Positions 8,595 to 18,166 of a stretch of 64,000 nucleotides of DNA are shown here, piece after piece. This DNA comes from Paludibacteraceae bacterium (GTDB lineage Bacteria; Bacteroidota; Bacteroidia; Bacteroidales; Paludibacteraceae): positions 1 through 64,000 of the forward strand of contig JAFZPM010000001.1 of the NCBI GenBank assembly GCA_017550335.1, written 5' to 3'. A model generated the notes under the pieces. It saw only the letters and a program-made list of their open reading frames with translations, was not told the DNA's origin and did not search any database. The translations under genes and the position numbers were made by a program. Every line of letters begins with the position of its first letter. The stretch's first letter is position 1.

Positions 8595-11500
8595 CTATAT
8601 GTTGCTTAGGATACGATATGCCTCCTCCACGCTGTCGACGTCGAGGAATTGGATGGAGCGTTTGTCACCCGTCTCCCTGATCTTGCAGCGTACCGCATGC
8701 TCTTGCAGATAGGTGAGTATCCTGCCGAACACTTCGGTTTGGTAGTAGGGTGAATCGTCCGCTTGGATGAAGTAGCCTGTCATGCGTCCTTGTTTGAGAG
8801 TGAGGCGCTCGAATCCGAGGTTGAGGGCCACCCAACGCAGTCTTACGAGTTGGAGCAGGCTTTCCGTTTGGCTCGGGATGGCGCCGAAACGGTCCCTCAA
8901 TCTGTCGGCGAAGGCGGTGAGTTCTTTCTCGTCCTTCACGTTGTCCAATTCACGGTAGAGCGACATCCTCTCCGAGACGTTTTCGATGTAGTCGGATGGG
9001 AAGGTGAGTTCCATGTCGGTCTCGATTTGGCAGTCTGTGACGTAGGTTTGGGCGGTGTTCTCTCCTTTTCCTTGCTCCTCGTACAGCTCGGAGAATTCGT
9101 CCGCTTTCAGTTCCGCGATGGCTTCGTTCAGCACCTTTTGGTAGGCTTCGTATCCGAGGTCTGCGATGAAACCGCTCTGCTCCGCACCTAGGAGGTTGCC
9201 GGCGCCTCGTATGTCGAGGTCCTGCATGGCGATGTTGAATCCGCTGCCTAGCTCCGAGAAACTCTCGATGGCTTGTAGCCTACGGCGGGCGTCGGTGGTG
9301 AGGTTCGTGAGCGGTGGCGCCAGCAGGTAGCAGAAGGCTCTCTTGTTGCTTCGACCGACCCTTCCACGTAGCTGGTGCAGGTCGCTCAGTCCGAAGTTCT
9401 GCGCCTCGTTGATGATGATGGTGTTGCAGTTGGATATGTCGATGCCGGACTCCACGATGGTGGTGGCGAGCAGCACGTCGTATTCGTAGTCGAGAAAGTC
9501 CAGAATGATTTTCTCGAGTTCTTCCCCCTTCATCTGTCCGTGTCCGATGGCGACGCGCGCTTCCGGCACGAGCCGTTTGATGAGTGCGGCTATCTCGTTG
9601 AGGTTCTGCACCCTGTTGTTGATGAAAAAGACCTGTCCGTTGCGGTCCATCTCATATTGGATGGCTTCCTGGATGACCTTCTCGCTGAAGGTGTGGAGCT
9701 CGGTCTGTATCGGGTATCTGTTTGGGGGCGGGGTGTTGATGACGGAGAGGTCTCTCGCCCCCATGAGCGAGAATTGTAGCGTTCTTGGGATAGGGGTGGC
9801 GGTCATGGTGAGCGTGTCCACATTGACCTTCATCTGCTTGATCTTTTCCTTGGTGGAAACTCCGAATTTCTGCTCCTCGTCTATGATGAGAAGTCCTAAG
9901 TCTTTGAATTTCACCTCCTTGCTTAGTATTTTTTGTGTTCCGATCAGGATATTGATCTCTCCCTGTTCAAGTTCGTGGATGATTCGTTTGACATCCTTGG
10001 CGCTTCTTGAACGGTTCAGGTAATCCACTTTGACAGGGAAATCCTTCAGTCTGTCGGAGAATGTCTTGTAGTGTTGTAGCGCCAGTACCGTGGTCGGCAC
10101 CATGATGGCCACTTGCTTATTGTCCACGGTGGCCTTGAATGCGGCGCGGACGGCTATCTCGGTCTTGCCGAAGCCCACATCCCCGCAGACCAGTCTGTCC
10201 ATAGGGATATCCTGTTCCATGTCATGTTTCACGTCGGCGGTGGTTTTCACCTGGTCTGGCGTGTCTTCGTAGAGGAAGGAGGCTTCCAGCTCCGATTGGA
10301 GGAAACTGTCGTGCGAGAAGGCGAACCCCTTCTCTTCCCTACGTTTGGCGTAGAGGGCGATGAGGTCCCTGGCGATGTCTTTGACATGCTTCTTCGTCCG
10401 TTCCTTGATGGTTTGCCATGCCCCTGTGCCTAGTTTGTTGATGCGGGGCTCGTCTCCCTCTTTGCTTTTATACCTTGATATCTTATGGAGCGAATGGATG
10501 CTGACGAGCAGGATGTCCTCGTTTTGGTAGAGCAGTTTGATCACCTCCTGTTTCTTGCCGTTGACGTTTACTTGGATTAGTCCCGCGAACCGTCCCACGC
10601 CATGGTCGATGTGGACGACGTAGTCCCCTGGCTTGAAATCCTGCAATTCCTTCAGTGTGAGGGAGAGTTGGCCCGACCTCGCCTTGTCCGAGCGCAGGGA
10701 GTACTTATGGTAGCGGTCGAATATCTGATGGTCCGTGTAGCAGCAGATGTGCAAAGTGTGGTCGATGAAGCCTGCGTGGAGCGTCTTTCGGATAGGTGTG
10801 AAGGAGATGTTGTCGCCTCTGTCCTCGAAGATGTTGGCCAAGCGGTCCGTCTGGTGCAGATTGTCACTGAGTACGTATACGCTGTAACCCTCGTCCGCTT
10901 TGGTGCGGAAGTCTTTGCTGACCAGATCGAAATTCTTGTTGAATACGGGTTGCGGCGAAGATTCGAAGCTGATGCAAGGCGCTTTGTCCCATGCGTTGTG
11001 TCCGCCGAAACTGATTCTTTTGAACCGAGAGGACTCTTCGATGAAGGTCTTGTCGTCGATGAATAAGTCTTTCTGTTCGATACTGTCCACGAGGTCGCAA
11101 AGTTTGCCGAAGGTGAATTGGTAGTCGTGGAAGCAGAGCAGGGTCTCCTTCCCTAGCAGGGAGAATACCGGGACGGCGGATGAGGCGGATTCATGGATGT
11201 TGGAGATGATGGAGATGTTCTCTTTCTTCTCCAGTGACAATTGGTTTTCGATGTCGAATGTGCGGATGGACTCGATCTCGTCTCCGAAGAAATCGATGCG
11301 GTAGGGGTATTCGCAGGAGAAGGAGAATACATCGATGATGCTTCCCCTGACGGAGAATTGTCCAGGTTCGTAGACGAAGTCCACGCGGGAGAATCCGTAT
11401 TCGCACAGCACCTGTATGATGAAGTCGGTGTCGATGCTCTCCCCGACGTTCAGTTTCAGTGTCTTGCCGTTGAGTTCGGCGCTGTCCACGACCCGTTCGG

Positions 11501-11885
11501 CGATGGCTTCCGGGAAGGATACCATGATGAAAGGTCCTCCCGAGTTGATTCTGTCGAGCGCTTCCGTGCGCAGCACCTCGTTGGCGGCGTCTTTCTGTTC
11601 GTTGTCCACTCTGCGGTAGGAGGCGGGGTAGAAGAATACGGTCTCCTCTCCGATGAGTTGGGCGATGTCATGGTATAGGTATGCGGCGGACTCTTCGTCG
11701 TCCGAGATGATGAAGAGCGACTTGCCGTCGTTGACTCTGAGTTGGGAGAACAGGAGGGCGCATAGAGACCCCTCCAAGCCCTTTAGGGTTAGGTTTTTCT
11801 CTGTTCCGGCGCACCATTTCCCCACGTTCCGGATGACGGAGTGAGAGGAAAAAAGGTTTAATAAATCGTTAATGTCCAATGTCAA
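8595..11885 (-). CDS. mfd: Transcription-repair coupling factor Mfd
   Basis: Displaces RNA polymerase stalled at DNA damage and recruits UvrA. About 1096 residues. The order is an N-terminal UvrB-like region, the RNA-polymerase-interacting domain (PGDYVVHIDHGVGRFAGL), the helicase core with Walker A GDVGFGKTE, a Walker B ending in IIDEEQ, motif III TATPIPRT and motif VI QLRGRVGRSN, then the TRCF C-terminal domain. The start is unusual. No in-frame ATG exists at the N-terminus. A TATCTTTG box (11898-11905) places transcription start near 11890, so the TTG at 11883-11885 (M-T-L-D-I-N) is the best start, with a nearly leaderless mRNA. A TTG at 11919-11921 lies upstream of that box. Monocistronic, divergent from the glycosyltransferase. 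Confidence 0.95.
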   Translation of the reverse strand: MTLDINDLLNLFSSHSVIRNVGKWCAGTEKNLTLKGLEGSLCALLFSQLRVNDGKSLFIISDDEESAAYLYHDIAQLIGEETVFFYPASYRRVDNEQKDAANEVLRTEALDRINSGGPFIMVSFPEAIAERVVDSAELNGKTLKLNVGESIDTDFIIQVLCEYGFSRVDFVYEPGQFSVRGSIIDVFSFSCEYPYRIDFFGDEIESIRTFDIENQLSLEKKENISIISNIHESASSAVPVFSLLGKETLLCFHDYQFTFGKLCDLVDSIEQKDLFIDDKTFIEESSRFKRISFGGHNAWDKAPCISFESSPQPVFNKNFDLVSKDFRTKADEGYSVYVLSDNLHQTDRLANIFEDRGDNISFTPIRKTLHAGFIDHTLHICCYTDHQIFDRYHKYSLRSDKARSGQLSLTLKELQDFKPGDYVVHIDHGVGRFAGLIQVNVNGKKQEVIKLLYQNEDILLVSIHSLHKISRYKSKEGDEPRINKLGTGAWQTIKERTKKHVKDIARDLIALYAKRREEKGFAFSHDSFLQSELEASFLYEDTPDQVKTTADVKHDMEQDIPMDRLVCGDVGFGKTEIAVRAAFKATVDNKQVAIMVPTTVLALQHYKTFSDRLKDFPVKVDYLNRSRSAKDVKRIIHELEQGEINILIGTQKILSKEVKFKDLGLLIIDEEQKFGVSTKEKIKQMKVNVDTLTMTATPIPRTLQFSLMGARDLSVINTPPPNRYPIQTELHTFSEKVIQEAIQYEMDRNGQVFFINNRVQNLNEIAALIKRLVPEARVAIGHGQMKGEELEKIILDFLDYEYDVLLATTIVESGIDISNCNTIIINEAQNFGLSDLHQLRGRVGRSNKRAFCYLLAPPLTNLTTDARRRLQAIESFSELGSGFNIAMQDLDIRGAGNLLGAEQSGFIADLGYEAYQKVLNEAIAELKADEFSELYEEQGKGENTAQTYVTDCQIETDMELTFPSDYIENVSERMSLYRELDNVKDEKELTAFADRLRDRFGAIPSQTESLLQLVRLRWVALNLGFERLTLKQGRMTGYFIQADDSPYYQTEVFGRILTYLQEHAVRCKIRETGDKRSIQFLDVDSVEEAYRILSNI

Positions 11886-11897
11886 TGAATTTTTTAG

Positions 11898-11905
11898 CAA
11901 AGATA
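11898..11905 (-). promoter_or_regulatory. Putative -7 box of mfd
   Basis: TATCTTTG on the minus strand, a perfect TANNTTTG. It lies inside the open frame upstream of the chosen TTG start, which argues for that start. Confidence 0.6.
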
Positions 11906-11930
11906 ACAATAAAAATTCCAAACCATTTTT

Positions 11931-11938
11931 TAAATTTG
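11931..11938 (+). promoter_or_regulatory. Putative -7 box of the glycosyltransferase gene
   Basis: TAAATTTG, matching TANNTTTG, ends 10 bases before the ATG at 11949. It is back to back with the mfd box. Confidence 0.6.
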
Positions 11939-11948
11939 CAAGAAACCT

Positions 11949-12704
11949 ATGTTAGGAGAAATGGAAGTGAACGATGGAGTGGTAATCATACCAACTTACA
12001 ATGAAAAAGAGAATGCGGAGAACATTATTCGTGCGGTTTTAGGCTTGCCTAAGACGTTTCATGTGTTGATTATAGACGATAATTCGCCGGATGGCACGGC
12101 TGCGATCGTGAAGGGGTTGATGAACGAGTTCCCCGGCAGGTTGCATATCCTCGAGAGGGAAGGGAAGTTGGGGCTTGGTACCGCTTACATAACAGGCTTC
12201 AAGTGGGCATTGGAACATGGTTACGAGTATGTCTTCGAGATGGATGCCGACTTCTCCCACAATCCGAACGACGTGCTGAAGTTGCACAAGGCTTGCTCCG
12301 AGGAGGGCGCCGATGTCGCGATCGGTTCCCGTTACATCAGTGGTGTGAACGTGGTGAATTGGCCGATGGGGCGTGTCCTGATGTCCTATTTCGCCTCCAA
12401 ATACGTGAGGATGGTGACTGGCATGAAGGTCGCCGATACTACGGCGGGTTTCAAATGCTACCGCAGGGAGGTGTTGGAGACCATAGAATTGGATAAAATC
12501 AAGTTCAAGGGGTATGCGTTCCAAATCGAGATGAAATATACCGCCTACAAATGTGGGTTCACTATTAAGGAGGTGCCTATCATCTTCGTGAATAGGGTGT
12601 TGGGTAGTTCGAAGATGAGCGGCGGAATCTTCGGTGAAGCCGTTTTGGGGGTCATTAGGCTAAAAATTAATAGCCTATTTAGAAAATATCCTCAAAAAAA
12701 ATAG
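11949..12704 (+). CDS. Family 2 glycosyltransferase, polyprenol-monophosphate mannosyltransferase (DPM1-like)
   Basis: 251 residues, one GT-A domain. N-terminal VVIIPTYNEKENAENII and LIIDDNSPDGT bind the nucleotide sugar. The metal site is EMDADFSHNP. GSRYISGVNV and ADTTAGFKCYRR are typical of dolichol-phosphate mannose synthases. No long membrane segments follow, as in soluble bacterial DPM1-like enzymes. It probably transfers a hexose from GDP- or UDP-sugar to undecaprenyl phosphate for envelope glycans or protein O-glycosylation. The ATG at 11949 fits the promoter; another ATG at 11961 is possible. It is followed at once by a promoter for dihydroorotase. Confidence 0.88.
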   Translation: MLGEMEVNDGVVIIPTYNEKENAENIIRAVLGLPKTFHVLIIDDNSPDGTAAIVKGLMNEFPGRLHILEREGKLGLGTAYITGFKWALEHGYEYVFEMDADFSHNPNDVLKLHKACSEEGADVAIGSRYISGVNVVNWPMGRVLMSYFASKYVRMVTGMKVADTTAGFKCYRREVLETIELDKIKFKGYAFQIEMKYTAYKCGFTIKEVPIIFVNRVLGSSKMSGGIFGEAVLGVIRLKINSLFRKYPQKK

Positions 12705-12712
12705 TATATTTG
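12705..12712 (+). promoter_or_regulatory. Putative -7 box of pyrC
   Basis: TATATTTG directly follows the stop codon of the glycosyltransferase and lies 44 bases before the pyrC ATG, leaving a short untranslated leader. Confidence 0.55.
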
Positions 12713-12756
12713 GTAAACGTAAAAATTCTATTTCAAACTGAAAAATATTATATGTG

Positions 12757-14103
12757 ATGGGTACGATATTGATTCACAAAGCAAAAATCATTAATGAGGG
12801 AAATTCTTTCCGCGGTTCAGTGTTGATTGAGGGAAAAAAGATTTCCAAGATTTTCAAGGACGATGTTCCTGAAAGTGTGTTGAAAAGTGCTGAGGTGATT
12901 GATGCTGAGGACAAGTGGCTTTTGCCTGGTGTGATTGATTCTCATGTGCATTTCCGTGAACCGGGTCTGACACAGAAGGGTGATTTCCAGTCTGAGTCTC
13001 GCGCGGCGGTGGCAGGTGGTGTGACCTCCATTATGGACATGCCGAATTGTCTGCCTCCGACTACTTCCATGGCTGAGGTGGACAAGAAGATCGAGTTGGC
13101 TAAACAGAAATGTCTGACGAACTTCGCCTTCTATTTGGGCGCCACCAACGATAATATAGAGGAGGTTGTTAATGCGGACAAGGATAAGGTGTGCGGTATC
13201 AAGGTCTTTGTGGGTGCATCCACGGGCAATCTGCGTCTGTCTGACCCGAAGGTTTTGGAGCGTATATTCGCTGAGTCGAAGCTGCCAGTGGCTACCCATA
13301 ATGAGGACGAGGAGATGATCCAGGCTAATCTGGCCAAGGTGAAGGAGGAGTTGGGCGACCAGCCTATTCCGATCTCTTACCATGAGATCATCCGCAACTC
13401 CGACGCTTGCTATAAATCAACGTCCAAGGTGATCGATTTGGCTAAGAAATATGGTACTAGACTGCATGTCCTGCACCTGACGACAGCCAAGGAGATGGCT
13501 TTGTTCAATAACAAACCGTTGGCGGAGAAGAAGATCACGGCGGAGACCTGCGTCGGCTATTTGTGGTTCGACGATACTGATTATGAACGTTTGGGCGCGA
13601 AGATAAAATGTAACCCTTCCATCAAGAAGGAGAAGAGCCGCGTGAACTTGCTGAAGGCGGTCGAGTCGGGTATCATCGATACCATCGCGACGGACCATGC
13701 GCCTCACTTGTTGAGCGATAAGGAGGGCGATTGCCTCCAAAGCGCTTCCGGTTATCCTTCTATCCAACATGCCTTGCCGATGATGCTGGAGTTGGCGAAA
13801 CGCGGTAATTTCACTCGTGAGCAGGTGGTGGAGAAGATGTGCCATAACCCTGCCAGAATCTTCAACGTGGAGAAGCGCGGCTTCATCCGCAAGGGATTCT
13901 TCGCCGACTTGGTGCTCGTGGAGCCTAATGTGCCTTACGAGGTGAAGAAGGAGGACCTTCTTTACAAGTGCGGTTGGTCCCCTATGGAGGGCGAGATCCT
14001 GAAATACAAGGTCACCCAGACATTTGTCAATGGAGTGCTTGTATATGATGATGGCAAGATAAATGATGGCACTAAAGGAGAAATGTTGACGTTCGCTCGT
14101 TGA
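12757..14103 (+). CDS. pyrC: Dihydroorotase
   Basis: Zinc amidohydrolase that closes carbamoyl-aspartate to dihydroorotate in pyrimidine synthesis. 448 residues from the ATG at 12757 (the GTG just before it is ignored). Metal ligands are visible: DSHVHFREPG near residue 60, the ATHNEDE His, the LHVLHLTT His and the ATDHAPH Asp/His near the end of the barrel. The long class I-type layout matches the Bacteroidetes enzymes. It has its own promoter and no operon partner. Confidence 0.95.
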   Translation: MGTILIHKAKIINEGNSFRGSVLIEGKKISKIFKDDVPESVLKSAEVIDAEDKWLLPGVIDSHVHFREPGLTQKGDFQSESRAAVAGGVTSIMDMPNCLPPTTSMAEVDKKIELAKQKCLTNFAFYLGATNDNIEEVVNADKDKVCGIKVFVGASTGNLRLSDPKVLERIFAESKLPVATHNEDEEMIQANLAKVKEELGDQPIPISYHEIIRNSDACYKSTSKVIDLAKKYGTRLHVLHLTTAKEMALFNNKPLAEKKITAETCVGYLWFDDTDYERLGAKIKCNPSIKKEKSRVNLLKAVESGIIDTIATDHAPHLLSDKEGDCLQSASGYPSIQHALPMMLELAKRGNFTREQVVEKMCHNPARIFNVEKRGFIRKGFFADLVLVEPNVPYEVKKEDLLYKCGWSPMEGEILKYKVTQTFVNGVLVYDDGKINDGTKGEMLTFAR

Positions 14104-14201
14104 TGTTCTCACTCCTTGAGAAATCGGGGCTTTCGCGATATTTTTTTGCGATAAACGGAAAAATATTGGAAATATTGTACATTTTTCTGAAAAAAATGTT
14201 A

Positions 14202-14209
14202 TACATTTG
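14202..14209 (+). promoter_or_regulatory. Putative -7 box of the TolC-family gene
   Basis: TACATTTG, a perfect TANNTTTG, 50 bases before the ATG at 14260. Confidence 0.55.
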
Positions 14210-14259
14210 TATGCCCTTAGAACGGAGCTTTGAGTTTGTTTGACATATATATGCTTTAA

Positions 14260-15561
14260 ATGTGTGTGAAAAGGAGTATAGCTATATTTTGCGCTTTGGC
14301 GATGTCCGCCATTGTGTTCGGACAAAGTGAGGAGTGGACGCTGAACCAGTGTTTCGACTATGCTTTGCAACAGAATATCAGCGTGCAAAGGGGAAGAATA
14401 ACGTTAGAGCAATATCGTGTCTCCACAGAACAGGCAAGGGGTCAGTGGCAGCCGAGCGTCTCATTCTCGGCGGGTCAGAACTTCAGTAATAGTCCTTTTG
14501 TGGAAGGTGGTCATGTCAACACTTACAGCGGTAATTACAACGTGGGGGCATCATGGACTGTCTTCAACGGATTCAGACGGAAATATAACATCAAACAGGC
14601 TGAATTACAGGAGACGATACAAGAGACTTCTTTGAAATCGACGGAAGAGGATATCAAAATCGCTGTGCTGACCAGCTATCTGCAGGTCTTGTATGCGAAG
14701 GAGAATGTCACGATGAAGAAAAATTCGTTGGAGACCTCCAACGAGCAACTCAGCCGCTACAAGCAATTGTATGAGGCGGGGTCCGTCTCCATGAGCGATT
14801 TGGCACAAATCGAGTCGCAGCATGTGTCGGAGCTTTATCAGGTGACGGTGGCTCAGAACCAGTTGGAGGATAATCTCCTTCAGTTGAAGCAGCTACTCAG
14901 ATTGGACCTCAACCAACCGTTTGACGTGCTGGGGTTGGACTTTTCCCAGGAGCAGGTATTGGCCGATCTGGGGAACAAGGATTCCATCTACGAGAGGGCT
15001 CTCTACTCCAGACCGGAAATTGCCAATGCTTTGTTGAACGAAAAGATGGCTGACCTTCAAATCAAAAGCGCCAAATCGGGGTATTACCCTACTGTGAATC
15101 TCAGCGCTGGTGTCGGAACCGGTCATAACAACCATGGCGTAGGCAACCAACTGAAGGAAAATTTCGGTGAGAATGTGGGCCTCTCCTTGAATTACGCTAT
15201 CGCGGATAATAGAGAGCGTAAGTCTTCGGTGAAAAAGGCCAAACTGAATAGGAACCTTTCTTCTTTGGAAACGGAGAACCTGAAGGATGACCTTAAGAAG
15301 ACGATAGAGTCCGCCTATCTGGATGCTAAGGCGGCGCAATTGAACTACATCGCATCGAAGAGCAACGAGCAAGCTGCGGAGTCAACCTATGAGTTGACGA
15401 AGGAGAAGTTCTCCTTGGGTATGAAGAGCCCATTCGAGATGCTCAGCGAAAAGAATGCTTTGCTTAACGCTCAACAGCAGACTTTGCAATCCAAGTATTC
15501 CGCCATCCTGAACATTCAGGTGCTGAATATTTACCAGGGTCTCCCCGTCGGTGTAGAATAG
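14260..15561 (+). CDS. TolC-family outer membrane efflux protein
   Basis: 433 residues with a signal peptide (MCVKRSIAIFCALAMSAIVFG) and two OEP repeats. The repeats are recognised by EEWTLNQCFDYALQQN at the start and by long heptad-rich helices containing YLQVLYAKENV, LYEAGSVSMSDLAQIESQ and LSEKNALLNAQQQ. These proteins form trimeric beta-barrel/alpha-tunnel exit ducts for efflux pumps or type I secretion. The usual inner-membrane partners are not next door, so the substrate is unknown. The gene is monocistronic with its own promoter and a strong terminator. Confidence 0.93.
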   Translation: MCVKRSIAIFCALAMSAIVFGQSEEWTLNQCFDYALQQNISVQRGRITLEQYRVSTEQARGQWQPSVSFSAGQNFSNSPFVEGGHVNTYSGNYNVGASWTVFNGFRRKYNIKQAELQETIQETSLKSTEEDIKIAVLTSYLQVLYAKENVTMKKNSLETSNEQLSRYKQLYEAGSVSMSDLAQIESQHVSELYQVTVAQNQLEDNLLQLKQLLRLDLNQPFDVLGLDFSQEQVLADLGNKDSIYERALYSRPEIANALLNEKMADLQIKSAKSGYYPTVNLSAGVGTGHNNHGVGNQLKENFGENVGLSLNYAIADNRERKSSVKKAKLNRNLSSLETENLKDDLKKTIESAYLDAKAAQLNYIASKSNEQAAESTYELTKEKFSLGMKSPFEMLSEKNALLNAQQQTLQSKYSAILNIQVLNIYQGLPVGVE

Positions 15562-15628
15562 TAATTTCGGAAGAAACTTTTTCATAATAGTGTTTGTTTT
15601 CATTTTTTAGAGTGATAAACTCGAGATG

Positions 15629-15660
15629 TCGCCAAACTGGGAAGTTTGGCGATATTCTTT
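15629..15660 (+). terminator. Rho-independent terminator of the TolC-family gene
   Basis: Stem TCGCCAAAC / GTTTGGCGA (15629-15637 and 15644-15652) with a 6-base loop, then tattctttttt. Confidence 0.85.
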
Positions 15661-15781
15661 TTTGTGCGTTCCTTGTTGACCATCGCTCGTTTCCTGCTAA
15701 CGGATCTCCCTTGAATCGTGAAAAAAAGTGGATCCTATTGATGATAGAACCCACCTTGTCTCTGAATACACCGTAGACCGC

Positions 15782-16528
15782 CTATTTGTAGTCTTCCGGT
15801 GTGAAATTCACGATTAATGTGTCGCCATTCAAATGGTATTTGTAGGTGATGGCAATGCCGGATTCTCTGTATAGACGCATCGTCGGCCCTAATACGGTTG
15901 GCTTTATCGCTTGTCGCAAGTTCTCTATGGCTGCCTCCTTGTCTTCTATTTCTATGTCGTGCAGGTCATATGTGTACGTGAGCTCCAGTTTGTCCCAGTC
16001 CATTGCCACGTTTTTCGCCGTTGTGAATTCATCGATTTCTGCGGGGCAAAGGGCATTCAAGTTTTCCACTTCGTTATTGATTCTGTTTTTGATGTCATCC
16101 TTCGTTTGCGTCTCGTCGAGTTCTTGGCTGAACTCCTCCGGGGTGATCGTGATTTCTATTACCACCTCATGCTCTTTCGTGAGTTGTTTTACGGTGAGCG
16201 CATATCCTGATTCTTTCAGAACCTTGAGAAGCATCTGAGACCTTGCGTCTTTTTGAAGGACGCCTATGAGGACACGTTTGGTCATTTCATTATCCTGGTT
16301 CTTTATCGCCTCTATGACCAAATCGTTCTTTAATGCGTAATACATGATGACATTGTTGCCGTCCTTGTCGCATCTTATGCTATCGTATGACATATACTCC
16401 GTCAGTGAGATGGGAAGTTTTTTGTTCTCCTCCTCGACGTATTTTTCGACGACGTACTGGCTGGTTTTTGTGCACGAAAGGAGTGAGAGGAATCCCATCC
16501 CTACTACCAAGAATATCGTTTTTCTCAT
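15782..16528 (-). CDS. Putative lipoprotein, paralogue of the neighbouring gene
   Basis: 248 residues. The signal peptide ends in a lipobox (LLSC, Cys about residue 19), so the mature protein should be lipidated and sit in the envelope. No named domain is recognised. It shares the layout VVEKYVEEENKKLP...YDSIRCDKDG, an NQDNE segment, a CPAEIDE motif and a C-terminal GDTLIV strand with the gene at 16648-17385, so the two are diverged tandem duplicates. The conserved CPxExDE and DSIRCDK blocks could mark a small family restricted to this group. Confidence 0.7.
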   Translation of the reverse strand: MRKTIFLVVGMGFLSLLSCTKTSQYVVEKYVEEENKKLPISLTEYMSYDSIRCDKDGNNVIMYYALKNDLVIEAIKNQDNEMTKRVLIGVLQKDARSQMLLKVLKESGYALTVKQLTKEHEVVIEITITPEEFSQELDETQTKDDIKNRINNEVENLNALCPAEIDEFTTAKNVAMDWDKLELTYTYDLHDIEIEDKEAAIENLRQAIKPTVLGPTMRLYRESGIAITYKYHLNGDTLIVNFTPEDYK

Positions 16529-16647
16529 TTTTTTTGTTACGTGTTATTTGTTACTTGTTCTTGTTAGTGTCGTCTGTACTATTGTTTGGGGGGTTATCTG
16601 CGGACGATTTCTCGGAACGCCTCACGTGTGGTGGCCTCGCCACGAAT

Positions 16648-17385
16648 TTATTCATCGGGAGAGATGGCGATTGCCAAGGTGTCCTCCTTGAAGATGTATT
16701 TGAAATTAGTCGTTAGATTTAATGCTTTAAAATCTTCTAATTCCACATTCGCCGCACCACGTCTTAATGAGGAATAGAGGGAATCTTTGTCTATCGGCTT
16801 GTCTCCTTCATTATACCCGTACAGGAATGTTATCTCGTTGATGTCCCAGTCTAGTGTCACGTCCATTAAGGTGAGGTTTTCGTCCAGTTCGCTTGGACAT
16901 GTCGCTTTCATGCTGTTCACTTCGTCGGTTAACTGCTCTTTTTGGATGCTGATTATATCTGCGCCATCGATCTTCTTGCTGTATTCCTCTTTCCTCCAAG
17001 TGAGCGTCTTTATCGGTTTCCCGTCTTGGGTGGTGTATACTATGCGGAAAGAATAGTCCGCGAGTTCTAAAATTTTGAGAAAACTGTTTAATTCAGGATC
17101 TTTCTGGAACTCGATCAACACCACCTTTTTGCACAGTTCCTCGTCTTGATTCCGTAAGCTTTCGATGTATATGTCACCTTCTTCCCCTTCCTTGGAGAAG
17201 TATTGTGTCGCGATTTTCGCTTTCTTGTCGCATCTGATGCTGTCGAAACTACTATCCTCGAAAACGTATGGCAATACCTTGTTTTGCTCTTCGATATATT
17301 TCTCGAGGACGATTTCGCCTCCTTGGGAGCATGAAAATAACGTGAGGAGCATGGCCCCTGTGATCATGAAATAGAATCGTCTCAT
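16648..17385 (-). CDS. Putative lipoprotein, paralogue of the downstream gene
   Basis: 245 residues with a lipobox (LFSC, Cys about residue 19). Shared blocks with the next gene are VLEKYIEEQNKVLP, FDSIRCDKKAK, NQDEELCKKVV and CPSELDEN. No domain could be named. It lies 119 bases upstream of its sister, and both follow the LytS/LytTR pair on the same strand, so co-regulation is possible but not shown. Confidence 0.7.
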   Translation of the reverse strand: MRRFYFMITGAMLLTLFSCSQGGEIVLEKYIEEQNKVLPYVFEDSSFDSIRCDKKAKIATQYFSKEGEEGDIYIESLRNQDEELCKKVVLIEFQKDPELNSFLKILELADYSFRIVYTTQDGKPIKTLTWRKEEYSKKIDGADIISIQKEQLTDEVNSMKATCPSELDENLTLMDVTLDWDINEITFLYGYNEGDKPIDKDSLYSSLRRGAANVELEDFKALNLTTNFKYIFKEDTLAIAISPDE

Positions 17386-17437
17386 CTCTTCAGTCTGTGA
17401 TATTTGATTTTTACTGTTGATAATACTTCCCCTAGGT

Positions 17438-18166
17438 CTATACGTTCAATGCGCTGAGCAGGGCGTCCTTGTAGTTCTTTCCGATGGCCAGCTTCTGTCC
17501 GCAGATGGTCACCATGTTTCCTTCCACGGACTCGATGTTCGAGAGGGAGACGATGTACGACTTGTGGATGCGCATGAATTCGTTCGCCGGGAGTTCCTCC
17601 TCCAGTTTCTTGAGCGAGTAGTAGGCTGTGATCCTACGTTTGTCCTTCATGTGGAAGGTCACGTATTCGCTCTGCCCTTCGATGTAGATGAGGCTGGCGT
17701 AATCGATTTTGTAGAGTTTGTAGTCCGCCTTCACCATGAAGAAGTCCCTGTCCGATTTGACGGGTGCCGTTTCTGCCACGGCTGGGTCTTTCCTCCTCGC
17801 CTTGATTCTTTCCGACACCTTGTTGATGGCTTGGAGGAACCTTGGAAAGGAGATAGGCTTGAGCAGGTAGTCCACCGCTTCCAGTTCGTAGCTGTCTATG
17901 GCGTATTCCGCATATGCGGTGGTGAATATCACCAGTGGTTTCTCCGCCATGGACTTCACCAGTTCCAGTCCGGACAGGTCCGGCATCTGAATGTCTGTGA
18001 GGATCAGGTCGATGGGTTCGTTTTGTATCACCTCCATCGCTTTTATGGCGTTCTCACATGTCCCGCATAATTGGAGTGCGGGGATTTTGGAAACATATTC
18101 GGAGAGTAGTTTCCTTGCGGGAAACTCATCGTCGATGATGAGTGTTCTTATCAGTTCATTCTCCAT
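17438..18166 (-). CDS. LytTR-family response regulator
   Basis: 242 residues. The receiver domain (1-120) has the acidic pair IIDDE, the phospho-acceptor Asp in LILTDIQMPD and the Lys in LLKPIS. A linker of about 20 residues leads to a LytTR DNA-binding domain (about 140-240) with FMRIHKSYIVSL and GQKLAIGKNYK. LytTR regulators bind direct repeats in promoters. The start overlaps the end of the kinase gene by 11 bases, so the pair is co-translated. Confidence 0.94.
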   Translation of the reverse strand: MENELIRTLIIDDEFPARKLLSEYVSKIPALQLCGTCENAIKAMEVIQNEPIDLILTDIQMPDLSGLELVKSMAEKPLVIFTTAYAEYAIDSYELEAVDYLLKPISFPRFLQAINKVSERIKARRKDPAVAETAPVKSDRDFFMVKADYKLYKIDYASLIYIEGQSEYVTFHMKDKRRITAYYSLKKLEEELPANEFMRIHKSYIVSLSNIESVEGNMVTICGQKLAIGKNYKDALLSALNV

